DNA from: Sulfuricella sp.
GTDB lineage: Bacteria > Pseudomonadota > Gammaproteobacteria > Burkholderiales > Sulfuricellaceae
Direction of reading: 5' to 3'
Length of the DNA stretch: 64,000 nucleotides
Assembly (NCBI GenBank): GCA_023266195.1
Contig: JAHFRP010000012.1
Span: 41,369 to 105,368 of the forward strand
Within the stretch, counting starts at the first letter, position 1. The number at the start of each line of letters is the position of its first letter. Positions 28,667 to 41,024 of this stretch are shown here, piece by piece. A program made the translations under genes and the position numbers. A model generated the notes under the pieces. That model worked only from the letters and a program-made list of their open reading frames with translations. It ran no database searches and was not told the origin of the DNA.

Positions 28667-28710
28667 CGCAATGAAAAATGCCCGCAACGTTGCGGGCATT
28701 TTTCATTGCG
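28667..28710. terminator. 44-bp perfect palindrome, bidirectional terminator
   Basis: AATGCCCGCAAC at the left and GTTGCGGGCATT at the right form the core of a perfect 44-bp palindrome centred at 28688/28689. It carries A-tracts and T-tracts that give a U-run in both directions. It separates cca (plus) from the chemoreceptor gene (minus) and should terminate both. Confidence 0.85.
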
Positions 28711-28765
28711 ATGTCGGGGCTTCCCGGCAAAACGGGTTGACGAGATCCCAAACCGGCCGCCATCG

Positions 28766-30454
28766 CTAGAAAAGCGTGATGCCATCGTCACGGCCCGGAG
28801 CCGCTACCTGGGCGGCTTCGCCGATACCGCCGAAGCGCCCGACCCTTTTTTCCAGCCGGCAGGCGAGCCGTTCCAGATCGCCTGCCGCATCCGAAATCCG
28901 ATTCACGGCAACCTCATTTTCTTCAGCCATTTGCACGACATGCTCCACGTTCCCGGCAATGTTGGCCATCGCAACATTCTGTTCTTTCACCGAATGTGTG
29001 ATGGTGTCGATCCCCTCGTTGGTGGAGGCGACCGACATGGAGGCGCTGGCGAGCACTTCAGCCACGTTTTCCATGAAATTCTGGCTGAACTGGAGGGATT
29101 GCTTGCCTTTTTCCAGCGTGGTCTCGACCAGCCTGGATTGTTGCTCGATGGACAGGGTGACGGTGTCGATCTGGCTGGCCGCGTTGGCGGATTTTTCCGC
29201 CAGCTTGCGGACTTCGTCGGCGACCACGGCAAAGCCGCGCCCCTGCTCGCCTGCCCGGGCGGCCTCGATGGCGGCATTCAAGGCGAGCAGGTTGGTTTGA
29301 TCCGCGATGTCGCGCACTTGCTTGGTGAGCAAGGTGATTTCCTGGGTATCCTGCACAAACGCATGCACCGATCCGGCGATTTCCTCAACGGAGGACTCGG
29401 CCTGGTCGATCGCGCCGACCAGCTGCGCGAGGCTTTCGTTGCCGTGCCGCGACCGCTCCAGGCTTTCCTTCGAATAGCCCAGAACTTCCACCGCATTGTC
29501 CGCCACGCTGGAAATGCTCTCCGTCACTTCCTCGATCGCCGCGGCGGAGGAGGACATCGAATCGTTTTGGGAATGGGAGGATTGCTTGACCTGCATGGCC
29601 GATTGCGAGACGGTTTTGGCAGTGTCGGCCACCTGGCGGGAATGCGCGGCGATATCGCGGACGATGGCCTGGAAGTTGGCCACCAGGCCGTTGAAGGCGG
29701 CCGCCATCTGGCCCACTTCGTCACCGCCCCGGAGTAAGGCGCGCACGGAAAGATCATGGTTTTCCTGGATGCCCAGCATGACGGCTTGAAGTTCGTTCAA
29801 CGGCGAGGTGATGCTGCGCGCGATATGCCAGGAAACGAAAGCCAGCACACCCAGAATGGACAGGGCAATCAGGCTGAATTTGAGGCTTTCCTGCCGGAAT
29901 ACCGCATCGACGTCGTCGATGTAGATGCCGGAGCCGATCACCCAGCCCCACGGCTCGAACCCCTTGACGTAGGAAATTTTCGGCACGGGTTCCTGTATTC
30001 CGGGCTTGGGCCAGAGGTATTCCACGAAACCGGCCTTGCCGTCGCGCACGACCTTGACGAATTCCACGAACAGCCGCTTCCCGTTGGGATCCTTGAAATT
30101 GGACAGATCCTGGCCATTCATTTCCGGCTTGTAAGGGTGCATTACCATGCGCGGCTGCATGTCGTTGATCCACAGATATTCCTTGCCGTCGTAACGCAAC
30201 GCACCGATCACCGCGATGGCCTGCGCCTGGGCGTCGGCATCGGTCAGCCGGCCCTGCTGGGCGAGCGCGTGAAAATGCTCGAGAACGCCATAGGCGGTTT
30301 CTACGATATGCCGGGTCTTGATTTGCCGGTCGCTGTAAAGGTTCTGCTTGAGAGTGAAAAGAGAGATCACGCTGGAGAGGATGAATCCGGCTACGGCGAC
30401 CGCCAGGAATAACTGAAGCTTGCGGCTGATGCCAAGATTTCTAAAGGAGCCCAA
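28766..30454 (-). CDS. Methyl-accepting chemotaxis protein with single Cache domain
   Basis: A 562-aa transmembrane chemoreceptor. An N-terminal membrane helix ([19 protein letters not shown]) and a second helix near residue 195 flank a periplasmic Cache domain ([41 protein letters not shown]). A HAMP-like segment follows, then the signalling hairpin tip [22 protein letters not shown]. The start is apparently TTG at 30454: an in-frame stop lies just upstream and no ATG occurs near. The ligand is unknown; sCache_2 receptors often bind small organic acids. Confidence 0.92.
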   Translation of the reverse strand: MGSFRNLGISRKLQLFLAVAVAGFILSSVISLFTLKQNLYSDRQIKTRHIVETAYGVLEHFHALAQQGRLTDADAQAQAIAVIGALRYDGKEYLWINDMQPRMVMHPYKPEMNGQDLSNFKDPNGKRLFVEFVKVVRDGKAGFVEYLWPKPGIQEPVPKISYVKGFEPWGWVIGSGIYIDDVDAVFRQESLKFSLIALSILGVLAFVSWHIARSITSPLNELQAVMLGIQENHDLSVRALLRGGDEVGQMAAAFNGLVANFQAIVRDIAAHSRQVADTAKTVSQSAMQVKQSSHSQNDSMSSSAAAIEEVTESISSVADNAVEVLGYSKESLERSRHGNESLAQLVGAIDQAESSVEEIAGSVHAFVQDTQEITLLTKQVRDIADQTNLLALNAAIEAARAGEQGRGFAVVADEVRKLAEKSANAASQIDTVTLSIEQQSRLVETTLEKGKQSLQFSQNFMENVAEVLASASMSVASTNEGIDTITHSVKEQNVAMANIAGNVEHVVQMAEENEVAVNRISDAAGDLERLACRLEKRVGRFGGIGEAAQVAAPGRDDGITLF

Positions 30455-30541
30455 TTTTTATTCTTTCGTAGTAATACCGCCCGGAAACCAGCCGGCATTT
30501 TTGCCAGCAGGCTGAAGCCCGCGGCGATTATATCTCAACCC

Positions 30542-30816
30542 TTACGGAATTTTGGGCAATCGATCGAGGGCTGCCCGGATCGCTTCCTCCGGGTAGGCGC
30601 AACCTCCCAGCAGGCCGCTGAAATAGCTGTCGCAAGCCGCCATGTCGAAGCGGCCGTGGCCGGACAGGTTGAAGAACAGCGCCTTGGCTTCGCCCGACTC
30701 CCTGCAGCGCAGCGCCTGGTCGGTGCAGACGGCGCCGGCGGGTTGGACGTGTCGGCGACGACGTTGTGCCAATGGGTCGGAATATCGGCTTCATCCAGCA
30801 GTATCTTGGTTTGCAT
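30542..30816 (-). pseudogene. Remnant of tryptophan-synthase-beta-like gene (trpB2), internally deleted
   Basis: The start (MQTKILLDEADIPTHWHNVV...NPPAP) matches the N-terminus of TrpB2-type enzymes. In another reading frame, the last about 60 codons (RCRESGEAKALFFNLSGHGRFDMAA...LDRLPKIP) match their C-terminus. An intact gene would be near 450 codons; only about 90 remain, joined by a large internal deletion plus a frameshift. The PLP lysine region is gone, so it cannot encode an active enzyme. The two ends are well preserved, suggesting a fairly recent deletion. Lies between the chemoreceptor and the GGDEF-EAL gene. Confidence 0.8.
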
Positions 30817-30828
30817 GACGCCCTCGTT

Positions 30829-33090
30829 TTAAGTGAAGAAGGGAAGCTTGGCCGCATTTTCACAGGTCTTGCCCGGACGGCCGAAGAGATAGCCCTGACC
30901 GCGGGCGAAACCCTGCCGTGCCACTTGTCGCAGCGTCTCGTCCGTTTCGATGCCTTCCGCCACCAGATGATACCCCGCTTTGATGACCATGGCCGCCAGG
31001 TTCTCGACGATGATGCCCTGGCGGCCGCCCGCGTCGAGATGGCGGATCATGGAAATGTCGAACTTGATGATGTCGACCGGCATGCTGGCGAGATAGCCGA
31101 GCGAGGAATAGCCGCTGCCGAAGTCGTCGAGGGCGATCTTGAAGCCATCCTGCCGCAGCCGGTTGAGGTTGGCGGAAGCCTGGTGCAGCTGGGTGATCAG
31201 CGCCGTCTCGGTGACTTCCACCACCAGCCGGTATTGATCGAGGAAACGGCCGAGCGCCATCACCCGCTGGATGATCAGCGGGTTAATCACGCCGGGGCCG
31301 GAGACGTTGAGCGATACGCCGGTATTGGGCGGTATCTTGCGCTGCTCCAGGTCCTGGGCGATGCGCTCGATAATGGCGAGATCGAATTCGGCTTCGAGCC
31401 GGCGCGCTTCGATAATCGGGAAAATCGACGAGGGCATGATCAGCTCCAGGCCGTCGCGGATGCGTACCAGCGCCTCGTAGTAGTCCACTTCCCCGGTGAC
31501 CAGGTTGACCACCGGCTGGTAGTGCATTTCGATCGATTCGCCGGTCGTCATCGCGTCGAACACCGCGTTGTTGGCGCGGGTCGAGAACAGGATGCCGGCG
31601 TCGTTGGTCATGCTGTCGTCGAACACGGCGAGCTTGAGCCTGCCCGGCCGCTTGGCGTGGTACATCGCGATATCGGCCTGCTTGGGCAGGATGGCGAGGC
31701 TGTCGGGGTCGTTGCCCGAAGCGTGGGCCAGGCCGACGCTGATGCGCACTGGCTCCTTCACGCCGGTGCCGGAAAAATCGTGGCGGCCGGTGTGCTCGAT
31801 GCAGCGTTCCGCCGCCTGTGCGGCCAGGGCAGGATCGGCGTCGAGAAAAATCGTGGCGAATTCGTCGCCGCCCAGGCGATAGAGGCGGTCGCCGTGGCGC
31901 AGCGCATTTTGCAGGATGAGCGCGATGGCCTGGAGAACCTGGTCACCGGCCTGGTGGCCGTAGCTGTCGTTGATCGCCTTGAAATGGTCGCAGTCGAACA
32001 GGATGAAGGACACCTCCAGCCGGTGGCCGTTGGCCACCGACAGCACATGCTCCCAGTCGTCCTCGAAGCAGCGCCGGTTGAAAATGCCGGTGAGCGGATC
32101 GCGGTGCGCCAGGAGCCAGAGTTCGTCGTTCTTCTCGTTCAGGCTGCGGTGCATGCTTTCCAGCTGGCTCTGGTAGTCGTTCAGGGATGTGCGCACCTTC
32201 TCCAGCTCGGCTACCGGCAGACTGCTGCTGTAGTTTTCCTGCAGCAGGGTGCTGCGGCCGGCGCGCAAGGCATCGATATGCAGCGACAGGCGGCGCAGCG
32301 GCGCGGCCAGGAGCGAATGCAGAATAAAGAAAAAGGTGGCGGAAAGAATGATTAGGATGAAAATAATGTTTTGTTTGGCGCGGAAAAAAAAATCGACCAA
32401 CGCAGCGCTTTCCGGATTGGATTTGAGCTGAAAAACCAGATGCGGGGCAATCTGATCGACCGGAAGCCGCAGCTGGCCGCTGCCTTGCAGCTGGATGCTG
32501 TCCGCATTGATGTAGCCGAACCAGTGGTTTTCCTTGAGGGCGGCGAGAAAATCGATTTTGATGCCGAAGTAGCCCTGTACCGAGGCGGGGACATTCTCTA
32601 CCGCCTGGATCGGCTGAAAAATGTACAGATAGGCGCGGTTGCCTTCGCGCTTGAGAAAGCGGCCGACATCTTCCTTGGCAACGCTCGCCGGCATGTTGTT
32701 GATTGGCTGCCCGGCCAGGGCTTTGCCTTGCCGGTTATAAACTTCCACCGCATCGGTAAAGTTGGGCAGCAGCCCACCCAAAGCCCGGTTGTCTCGCCAA
32801 TAGACGTAGTAGGCCGGGTTGGCCAGCTGTTGCCGGGTCTCGTCCTGGCTGGCGAGGCTTTCTGCCTGCTGCTTGATTTCGGTGGCAACGCGCGCGACCG
32901 CCTGGTCGAGTTCGTCCCGCGCCGCCTTCATGTTTTGCGCTTGCGCCTCGCTACGAATCGCGTCCAGCGTTTCCTGCATGACACTGCTCAGGAACCAGAA
33001 CGAAGCCGCCATCAGGATGATGAATCCCAGCGCATACGCCGTGATGGAGAAGGGCCAGAGACTCAGCCGGAAACGCGGCGGAAGCGGCAC
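30829..33090 (-). CDS. Membrane GGDEF-EAL cyclic-di-GMP protein
   Basis: A 753-aa dual-domain protein. One membrane helix at residues about 16-40 and a second near 245-265 bound a periplasmic sensory region. The GGDEF domain has RLGGDEFATIF (intact signature). The EAL domain has YEALVRIRDG, ETALITQL, DDFGSGYSSLGYL and VAEGIETDE, so both synthesis and breakdown are possible. The start is GTG at 33090. Its upstream neighbour, a hydrolase gene, ends 3 nt before, indicating an operon. Confidence 0.93.
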   Translation of the reverse strand: MPLPPRFRLSLWPFSITAYALGFIILMAASFWFLSSVMQETLDAIRSEAQAQNMKAARDELDQAVARVATEIKQQAESLASQDETRQQLANPAYYVYWRDNRALGGLLPNFTDAVEVYNRQGKALAGQPINNMPASVAKEDVGRFLKREGNRAYLYIFQPIQAVENVPASVQGYFGIKIDFLAALKENHWFGYINADSIQLQGSGQLRLPVDQIAPHLVFQLKSNPESAALVDFFFRAKQNIIFILIILSATFFFILHSLLAAPLRRLSLHIDALRAGRSTLLQENYSSSLPVAELEKVRTSLNDYQSQLESMHRSLNEKNDELWLLAHRDPLTGIFNRRCFEDDWEHVLSVANGHRLEVSFILFDCDHFKAINDSYGHQAGDQVLQAIALILQNALRHGDRLYRLGGDEFATIFLDADPALAAQAAERCIEHTGRHDFSGTGVKEPVRISVGLAHASGNDPDSLAILPKQADIAMYHAKRPGRLKLAVFDDSMTNDAGILFSTRANNAVFDAMTTGESIEMHYQPVVNLVTGEVDYYEALVRIRDGLELIMPSSIFPIIEARRLEAEFDLAIIERIAQDLEQRKIPPNTGVSLNVSGPGVINPLIIQRVMALGRFLDQYRLVVEVTETALITQLHQASANLNRLRQDGFKIALDDFGSGYSSLGYLASMPVDIIKFDISMIRHLDAGGRQGIIVENLAAMVIKAGYHLVAEGIETDETLRQVARQGFARGQGYLFGRPGKTCENAAKLPFFT

Positions 33091-33093
33091 AGC

Positions 33094-33972
33094 CTAATTC
33101 CCCGCCGCCATGGCGGCAAGGCTGGCGCCGATTTTGTCCGCCAGGTCGAATTCCTGTTCGCCGTCGAAAAAATGGCCGGCATCGGCGATGACGGCGAGTC
33201 GCACGCCGGTTTTCCTGATTTTCCCCGGCCAACCTTTTTCCATCGCGGTATCGGCCGCACCCAGGATCACTTCCGTCGACACCCTGGTTTGGCCCAGCAG
33301 GTTCAGGGCGGCGGCGGCATCTTCCGTCGCGTAAGACAGGAAAGCCCCTGGAGGGGAAACATAATTCTTGTGGCAATAGGACAGGGTAAACCGGCCCAGA
33401 GACCGAGGGTATCGTTTCATTTGGATAGCGGCTTCCCGGCGCTCAGCGCTGTCGCTGTACAGCGGAATCAGGCTGGTCAGGATGGCCTTTTTTACCGCGG
33501 TATCGGGGCGCTGCGCCACATACCGGAGAATCTGCTGGCTGCCGAAGCTGTGGCCGATCAGCACGATGTCGCCGTAGCCCTTGCCGGCCAGCCAGTTCAC
33601 CCAAAAACCGAGCTCCGCGAGGTCGCCCTCCAGCGTGTGGGCATGGACGGCTTCGCAGGCCAGGCTCTGGGCGCGGCGGTCGATGCCGAGGGAAAGCGTG
33701 GGCACCAGCACAGTGTAGCCCTGGTCGGCCAGCATCGCGGCCAGCCGGCTCATCGGTGGCGCCTGGCGGGTCTGCAGAAAACCATGCAGCAGCAGGACGG
33801 CCGGCCTGGACGGCTGCCCGGCGCGCAACTCGGCGCTGACGACAATGCCGCCGGGGAGCCGTTGTTCCACCGTCTCCGCCCAGCCCCGCTGCAGTGGCAG
33901 GAACATCAGACCAAGCAAGACAACGCAAAACCATCGGCGATAAAGAGAGCTTCCGGGCGAACCTTGCGTCAT
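33094..33972 (-). CDS. Exported alpha/beta hydrolase
   Basis: A 292-aa protein with an N-terminal signal/anchor (WFCVVLLGLMFLPLQRGWA). The alpha/beta-hydrolase fold shows LLLHGFLQTRQ (oxyanion strand) and the nucleophile elbow VLIGHSFGS with Ser; VIADAGHFFDGE near the C-terminus supplies the His. Probably a periplasmic esterase or lipase-like enzyme; the substrate is unknown. First gene of a pair with the GGDEF-EAL gene. ATG at 33972, divergent from the exporter operon. Confidence 0.8.
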   Translation of the reverse strand: MTQGSPGSSLYRRWFCVVLLGLMFLPLQRGWAETVEQRLPGGIVVSAELRAGQPSRPAVLLLHGFLQTRQAPPMSRLAAMLADQGYTVLVPTLSLGIDRRAQSLACEAVHAHTLEGDLAELGFWVNWLAGKGYGDIVLIGHSFGSQQILRYVAQRPDTAVKKAILTSLIPLYSDSAERREAAIQMKRYPRSLGRFTLSYCHKNYVSPPGAFLSYATEDAAAALNLLGQTRVSTEVILGAADTAMEKGWPGKIRKTGVRLAVIADAGHFFDGEQEFDLADKIGASLAAMAAGN

Positions 33973-34111
33973 CTTCTAGCCATGAAAAATGGTGAGGGGA
34001 TTCCACTTTATGGAATAAATCCGGAACGTGCAAGCGACCGCAAATAATGCGCGCCTTGCCGCCGGGGCGGTTTCGTCCGATCATGGTGTTTTTGGATTGC
34101 CGAACGCCTCC

Positions 34112-35287
34112 ATGACCCGCATCCGTCTTTCGCCCCCCGTCCGCCGCGTGCTGGTCGCCCTGGCGCTCCTGCTCGGCATCGCCGCCGCCCTGTGGTGGAT
34201 CGGCCGGCCGAAGCCGGTCGCGGTGACGTTCGGCGAAGTGGACCGGGGCCGGGTCGAATCCACCGTCGCCAATACCCGCGCCGGCACGGTCGAAGCCTGC
34301 CAGCGCACCCGGCTGTCCACCATCCTCGGCGGCCGCATCGAGACCCTGGCGGTGAAGGAAGGCGACCGGGTGAAGAAAGGCCAGCTGCTGCTCAGATTGT
34401 GGAACGAAGACCAGCAGGCGCAAAGCCGGCTGGCGCTGGCACAGCTGGATGTGGCGAAAAAACATGTGGGCGAAGCCTGCATACCGGCCGCCAGCGCGGA
34501 GCGCGAGGCCGAACGGCAATCCGCCCTGCGCGCCAGGGGCTTCGTCTCCGCCACGGCGGAAGAGGCCGCCGCGGCCGATGCGCGCTCCCGCCGCGCCGGC
34601 TGCGATGCGGCCAAGGCCGCGGTGGCCCAGGCCGCAGCGCAAGTCAAGGTGGCGCGCGTGGAGCAGGGCCGCACCGTGCTGTACGCGCCCTTCGCCGGCA
34701 CGGTGGCCAAGATCGTCGGCGAGGTCGGCGAATATTCCACGCCGTCGCCGCCCGGCATCCCGATGCCGCCGGCGATCGACCTGATCGACGATTCCTGCCT
34801 TTACGTCAAGGCGCCGATGGACGAGGTGGACGCGCCGAAAATCCAGCAAGGCCAGGCCGTGCGCATCAGCCTCGACGCCTTGCCAAAGCAGTCGTTTCCC
34901 GGCCGCGTCAAACGCGTCGCCTCCCTCGTTTCCACGGCCGAAAAGCAGTCGCGCACGGTGGACATCGAAGCCACGTTCGATCAGCCTTTGCCGCCGGGCA
35001 AGCTGCTTGCCGGTTACAGCGCCGATGTCGAGGTGATCCTCGCCGCTCGCGACAACGCGGTACGCGTGCCTACGTCGGCGCTGCTGGAAGGCAACCGGGC
35101 GCTGGTGGGGCGTCGCGACGGTACGCTGGAACAGCGCCAGGTCAGCGTCGGGCTGGCCAACTGGCAGTATACCGAGGTGCTCGGCGGGCTTTCGCCGGGC
35201 GAGCGGGTGGTCACTTCCATTGAGCGCGAGGGTGTGAAGGCCGGCGCCCACGTCGTGGCGGACGAAAAAGCCGCGCCGAAGAATTAG
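34112..35287 (+). CDS. Periplasmic adaptor (membrane-fusion) subunit of an ABC exporter
   Basis: A 391-aa HlyD/MacA-like adaptor with one N-terminal membrane anchor (VLVALALLLGIAAALWWIG). The lipoyl half-motifs (GGRIETLAVKEGDRVKKGQLLLRL and VLYAPFAGTVAKIVGEVGEY) flank an alpha-helical hairpin rich in Ala/Arg (about 115-200), then beta-barrel domains. It should bridge the inner-membrane ABC permease to an outer-membrane channel. The start at 34112 is chosen to place the hydrophobic anchor at the N-terminus. First gene of a four-gene operon. Confidence 0.9.
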   Translation: MTRIRLSPPVRRVLVALALLLGIAAALWWIGRPKPVAVTFGEVDRGRVESTVANTRAGTVEACQRTRLSTILGGRIETLAVKEGDRVKKGQLLLRLWNEDQQAQSRLALAQLDVAKKHVGEACIPAASAEREAERQSALRARGFVSATAEEAAAADARSRRAGCDAAKAAVAQAAAQVKVARVEQGRTVLYAPFAGTVAKIVGEVGEYSTPSPPGIPMPPAIDLIDDSCLYVKAPMDEVDAPKIQQGQAVRISLDALPKQSFPGRVKRVASLVSTAEKQSRTVDIEATFDQPLPPGKLLAGYSADVEVILAARDNAVRVPTSALLEGNRALVGRRDGTLEQRQVSVGLANWQYTEVLGGLSPGERVVTSIEREGVKAGAHVVADEKAAPKN

Positions 35288-35297
35288 GAGAGCGCCG

Positions 35298-36011
35298 ATG
35301 TCGCCCCCCCAGATCGAGCTCCGCGGCATCGAGCGCGTTTTCCACCTGGGCGACAGCGCGGTGCATGCGCTGCGCCATGTCGATTTGGCCATCGCGCCGG
35401 GCGAATACGTCGCGGTGATGGGGCCGTCCGGCTCGGGCAAATCGACCCTGCTCAACCTGCTCGGCCTGCTCGACCGGCCCGACGCCGGCTTCTACCGCCT
35501 CGAAGGGCGCGACGTAACGACGCTCTCGGCGGAGGAGCAGGCACGGGTGCGCAGCGAGCGGATCGGCTTCGTGTTCCAGAGCTTCCATCTGGTGGCGCGG
35601 CTGACGGCGGCCGAGAACATCGCCCTGCCGATGATGCTGGCCGGCGTCCCGGCGGTGGAGCGCGCCGGGCGGATCGCGCGCGCGCTCGACGATTACGGCC
35701 TGGCGGATCGCGCCGATCATCGCCCCGACCAGCTTTCCGGCGGCCAGCGCCAGCGGGTCGCCATCGCCCGCGCCACCGTCATGCGCCCGGCCGTGATCCT
35801 GGCCGACGAACCCACCGGCAACCTCGACCGCGCCACCGGCGAAGAAGTGATCCGCCTGCTGGAACAGCTCAACCGCGGCGGCGTCACCCTGATCGTCGTC
35901 ACCCACGACCCCGCGCTCGGCGGCCGAGCCCGGCGCCGCCTGCTGATGGAGGACGGTGCGCTGCGCCACGACAGCGCGCTGGAACCGGTGCAATGCGCGC
36001 CCTCGACCTGA
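35298..36011 (+). CDS. MacB/LolD-type ABC transporter ATP-binding protein
   Basis: A 237-aa ATPase. Walker [16 protein letters not shown]-loop [12 protein letters not shown], signature [14 protein letters not shown], Walker [13 protein letters not shown] and switch histidine VVTHDP are all present. It energises the two permeases downstream. Its 3' end overlaps the first permease by 19 nt; AGGAGA precedes ATG 35298. Export of lipoproteins, peptides or macrolide-like compounds is typical of the family; the substrate is unknown. Confidence 0.94.
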   Translation: MSPPQIELRGIERVFHLGDSAVHALRHVDLAIAPGEYVAVMGPSGSGKSTLLNLLGLLDRPDAGFYRLEGRDVTTLSAEEQARVRSERIGFVFQSFHLVARLTAAENIALPMMLAGVPAVERAGRIARALDDYGLADRADHRPDQLSGGQRQRVAIARATVMRPAVILADEPTGNLDRATGEEVIRLLEQLNRGGVTLIVVTHDPALGGRARRRLLMEDGALRHDSALEPVQCAPST

Positions 36012-37201
36012 TCCGCTTCGCGCGCGATGCCGCCACCGGCAACCCGCTGCGCACCTTCCTGTCGGTGCTGGCGGTAGCCATCGGCGTGGCGGCGGTGGTG
36101 GTGCTGACCGCGCTCGGCGACGGCGCGCGGCGCTACGTGGTCAACGAATTCTCCGCCATCGGCAGCAACCTGGTCATCGTCCTGCCCGGCCGCTCGGAGA
36201 CCGGCGGCTTCAATCCGGCCAACGCCATCACCGGCACGCCGCGCGACCTGACCATCGACGACGCCCGCGCCCTGCTGCGAAGCAGCGCCATCCGGCGCCT
36301 CGCCCCGCTCGCGGTCGGCACGTCCGAAATCAATGTCGGCGGCAAGCTGCGCGAGGCGATGGTGGCCGGCACCACCGCCGAGTTCATCGAGGTGCGCCGC
36401 CTGTCCCTCGCCCAAGGGCGATTCCTGCCGGACGAGGACTGGAGCCGGGGCTCCGCGATCGCGGTGATCGGCGCCAAGATCCGCGACGAGCTGTTCGGCC
36501 CCGAACCCGCCCTCGGCCGGCTGGTGCGCGTCGGCGACCGGCGCTTCCGCATCGTCGGCGTGATGGCGGCGAGCGGGCAGGGGCTGGGCATGAACAACGA
36601 CGAGCTGGTGATCGTGCCGGTGGCGCAGGCGCAGGCGATGTTCAACAGCAACACCCTGTTCCGCATCCTGATCGAGGCGCGCAGCCGCGAGGCCATTCCC
36701 GCCGCCAAGGCGCAGGCGACCGAAATCCTCAGGCTGCGCCACGAAGGCGAGCTGGACGTGACCGTCATCACCCAGGACGCGGTGCTGGCCACCTTCGACC
36801 GCCTGCTCGGCGCGCTGACCTATGGCGTCGCCGGCATCGCCGCCATCAGCCTGGCGGTGGCGGGAATTCTGGTGATGAACGTGATGCTGGTGTCGGTGGC
36901 CCAGCGCACCGCCGAGATCGGCCTGCTCAAGGCGCTGGGCGCCACCGGCCGCACCATCCGGCTGCTGTTCCTGACCGAGGCGGCGATGCTGTCGCTGGCC
37001 GGGGCGGTCGCCGGCTTCCTGCTCGGCCACGCCGGCGCGGCGCTGATCCGCCATCTCTATCCGACGTTCCCGGCCTATCCCCCCGCCTGGGCGGTGCTGG
37101 CCGGGCTCGCCACCGCGCTGGCGACCGGCCTGCTGTTCGGCGTCGCGCCGGCGCGGCGCGCGGCGCAGCTCGACCCGGTGCTGGCCTTGTCGGGGCGATG
37201 A
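35993..37201 (+). CDS. MacB-like ABC permease, first copy
   Basis: A 402-aa FtsX-fold permease: one N-terminal helix ([19 protein letters not shown]), a large periplasmic MacB-PCD domain (residues about 45-260), then three C-terminal helices with [22 protein letters not shown], the conserved cytoplasmic coupling region. It overlaps the ATPase gene upstream and the second permease (ATGA) downstream. Most MacAB systems use one fused permease; here two separate permeases likely form a heterodimer. Confidence 0.92.
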   Translation: MRALDLIRFARDAATGNPLRTFLSVLAVAIGVAAVVVLTALGDGARRYVVNEFSAIGSNLVIVLPGRSETGGFNPANAITGTPRDLTIDDARALLRSSAIRRLAPLAVGTSEINVGGKLREAMVAGTTAEFIEVRRLSLAQGRFLPDEDWSRGSAIAVIGAKIRDELFGPEPALGRLVRVGDRRFRIVGVMAASGQGLGMNNDELVIVPVAQAQAMFNSNTLFRILIEARSREAIPAAKAQATEILRLRHEGELDVTVITQDAVLATFDRLLGALTYGVAGIAAISLAVAGILVMNVMLVSVAQRTAEIGLLKALGATGRTIRLLFLTEAAMLSLAGAVAGFLLGHAGAALIRHLYPTFPAYPPAWAVLAGLATALATGLLFGVAPARRAAQLDPVLALSGR

Positions 37202-38403
37202 TGCGCCTGCGCGACAGCATTTTTCTCGCCCTGCGCGCCATCGCCGCGCACCGCCTGCGCAGTTTCCTGACGCTGCTCGGCATCGGCGTCGGCATCGCGG
37301 CGGTGATCCTGCTCACTTCCATCGGCGAGGGCATCCACCGCTTCGTGCTGGCCGAATTCACCCAGTTCGGCACCAATGTCATCACCGTCCTGCCGGGCAA
37401 GGTCAAGACCACCGGCATTCCGCGCGCCGGCATCCCGACTTCGGTGCGCCCGCTGACGCTGGAGGACGCGCGCGCCGTGGCGCATCTGCCCAACGTCGCG
37501 GCGATGACGCCGGTGGTGTGGGGAAATTCCGAGGTGGGCGGCAACGGGCGCCTGCGCCGGACCACGGTGTACGGGGTAAGCGCCGGCATGCTCAAGGTGT
37601 TCAAGATCAGGGTCAGAAGCGGCCAGTTCCTGCCGGAGGGGGAGGCGGAAAATGCCCGCTCCTTCGTCGTGCTCGGCAGCAAGCTGAAGGACGAATTGTT
37701 CGGCAGCGAAAATCCGCTCGGCGCGCGGGTGCGCATCGGCAGCCTGCAATTTCGCGTCGTCGGCGTGCTCGAAGCCAAAGGACAGGTGCTCGGCATCGAC
37801 CTTGACGACACCGCCTACATCCCGGCGGCGCGGGCGCTGGAACTCTACAATCGCGACGGACTGATGGAAATCGACGTGTCCTACCGCGAAGGCACGGCGG
37901 CGGCGCGGGTGAGCGCGGCGGTCGGGGCCGTGCTCAAGGCGCGTCACGGGCGCGAGGATTTCACCATCACCACGCAGGAAGACATGCTGCGCACGCTGTC
38001 CAGAATCCTCGACATCCTGACCATGGCGGTCGGCGCCCTGGGCGGGATTTCGCTGCTGGTCGGCGGCGTCGGCATCGCCACCATCATGACCATCGCCGTC
38101 GCCGAACGCACCGGCGAAATCGGCCTGCTGGTGGCGCTGGGCGCGCCGCGCCGCACCATCCTCGGCCTCTTTCTCGGCGAGGCGGTGGCCCTGTCCGGCG
38201 CCGGCGGCCTCCTCGGCCTGGCGCTCGGCGTCGGCCTGGCGCAAATCCTGCGCCTGGCGGTGCCGGGGCTGCCGGTGCACACCCCGCTCACGTTCGTCTT
38301 CCTGGCCGAAGCCGTGGCGGTCGCCATCGGCCTGATCGCCGGCGTTCTCCCCGCCCGCCGCGCGGCGCGGCTAGACCCGGTGGAAGCGCTGCGGACGGAG
38401 TAG
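37198..38403 (+). CDS. MacB-like ABC permease, second copy
   Basis: A 401-aa paralogue of the preceding gene with the same layout: an N-terminal helix ([20 protein letters not shown]), a periplasmic domain, and three C-terminal helices with [20 protein letters not shown]. The ATG at 37198 overlaps the upstream stop as ATGA; a second ATG immediately follows. Both permeases keep the family's conserved residues, so a heterodimeric exporter is inferred. A strong terminator follows. Confidence 0.92.
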   Translation: MMRLRDSIFLALRAIAAHRLRSFLTLLGIGVGIAAVILLTSIGEGIHRFVLAEFTQFGTNVITVLPGKVKTTGIPRAGIPTSVRPLTLEDARAVAHLPNVAAMTPVVWGNSEVGGNGRLRRTTVYGVSAGMLKVFKIRVRSGQFLPEGEAENARSFVVLGSKLKDELFGSENPLGARVRIGSLQFRVVGVLEAKGQVLGIDLDDTAYIPAARALELYNRDGLMEIDVSYREGTAAARVSAAVGAVLKARHGREDFTITTQEDMLRTLSRILDILTMAVGALGGISLLVGGVGIATIMTIAVAERTGEIGLLVALGAPRRTILGLFLGEAVALSGAGGLLGLALGVGLAQILRLAVPGLPVHTPLTFVFLAEAVAVAIGLIAGVLPARRAARLDPVEALRTE

Positions 38404-38460
38404 GTACCAAAATAGCCCCGGAAGCGCAGGTGCCTGATGCTACGCGTTTTCCGGAAACAA

Positions 38461-38485
38461 AAAAGCCGGCGCGAGGCCGGCTTTT
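38461..38485. terminator. Bidirectional Rho-independent terminator
   Basis: AAAAGCCGGC, a GCGAG loop and GCCGGCTTTT form a perfect 10-bp stem flanked by A and T runs. It lies between the convergent exporter operon and the cytochrome gene and should terminate both. Confidence 0.88.
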
Positions 38486-38504
38486 CGGTGATGCGATGGG
38501 CCGC

Positions 38505-38846
38505 TTATTTCAGGCCCAGAATCCAGTTGGCCAGCTTGGCCGCATCTTCCGGCTTGACTGCGGTATTGGGCGGCATGAACGGCATGCCGGCCTTGCCTTC
38601 CTTGATCCAACCCTTGCCGGCTGGGCCGGTGCCTTTCACGATCTCGTCGGCGAGCATGGCTTCGGCGCCCTTCTGGCCGGCATATTTCTTGGCTACGTCC
38701 TTGTAAGCCGGGCCGAGCACTTTGGTCGCGACCTGATGGCAAGCGAGGCAACCGCTCTTTTGCGCCAGCGCGCTTTCGTCGGCCGCAGCCGCTTGTCCGG
38801 CCACCAGCACGGCCGCAACGGCGGCAATCCCCAGAACTACTTTCAT
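38505..38846 (-). CDS. Class I c-type cytochrome (c551/c552-like)
   Basis: A 113-aa periplasmic electron carrier. The signal peptide MKVVLGIAAVAAVLVAGQAAAA is followed by one haem site, CLACH, near residue 33. The distal Met ligand lies in KAGMPFMPPN near residue 90, the usual layout of small c551/c552 cytochromes. ATG at 38846 after AAGGAGC. It likely shuttles electrons to a terminal oxidase or denitrification enzyme; partners are not in the window. Confidence 0.93.
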   Translation of the reverse strand: MKVVLGIAAVAAVLVAGQAAAADESALAQKSGCLACHQVATKVLGPAYKDVAKKYAGQKGAEAMLADEIVKGTGPAGKGWIKEGKAGMPFMPPNTAVKPEDAAKLANWILGLK

Positions 38847-38923
38847 TTAATGCTCCTTGTTTAATTAGAAGAAAATGGAACCGCTATCTTATCCAACTTT
38901 TCCGGGCTTGCCTATGCTTTCGC

Positions 38924-40954
<2,031 letters not shown>

Positions 40955-41024
40955 GGCGGGCTCCTGAAAGAATCTTCAGGATACCACATAACCCGAGCGT
41001 TTTTGTCGGCTATTAGGGCGGCTA

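Noticed and set aside
33972..34112. Longer start at 34028 for the exporter adaptor
   Set aside because: It would put 28 polar residues before the membrane anchor; ATG 34112 gives the standard adaptor N-terminus.
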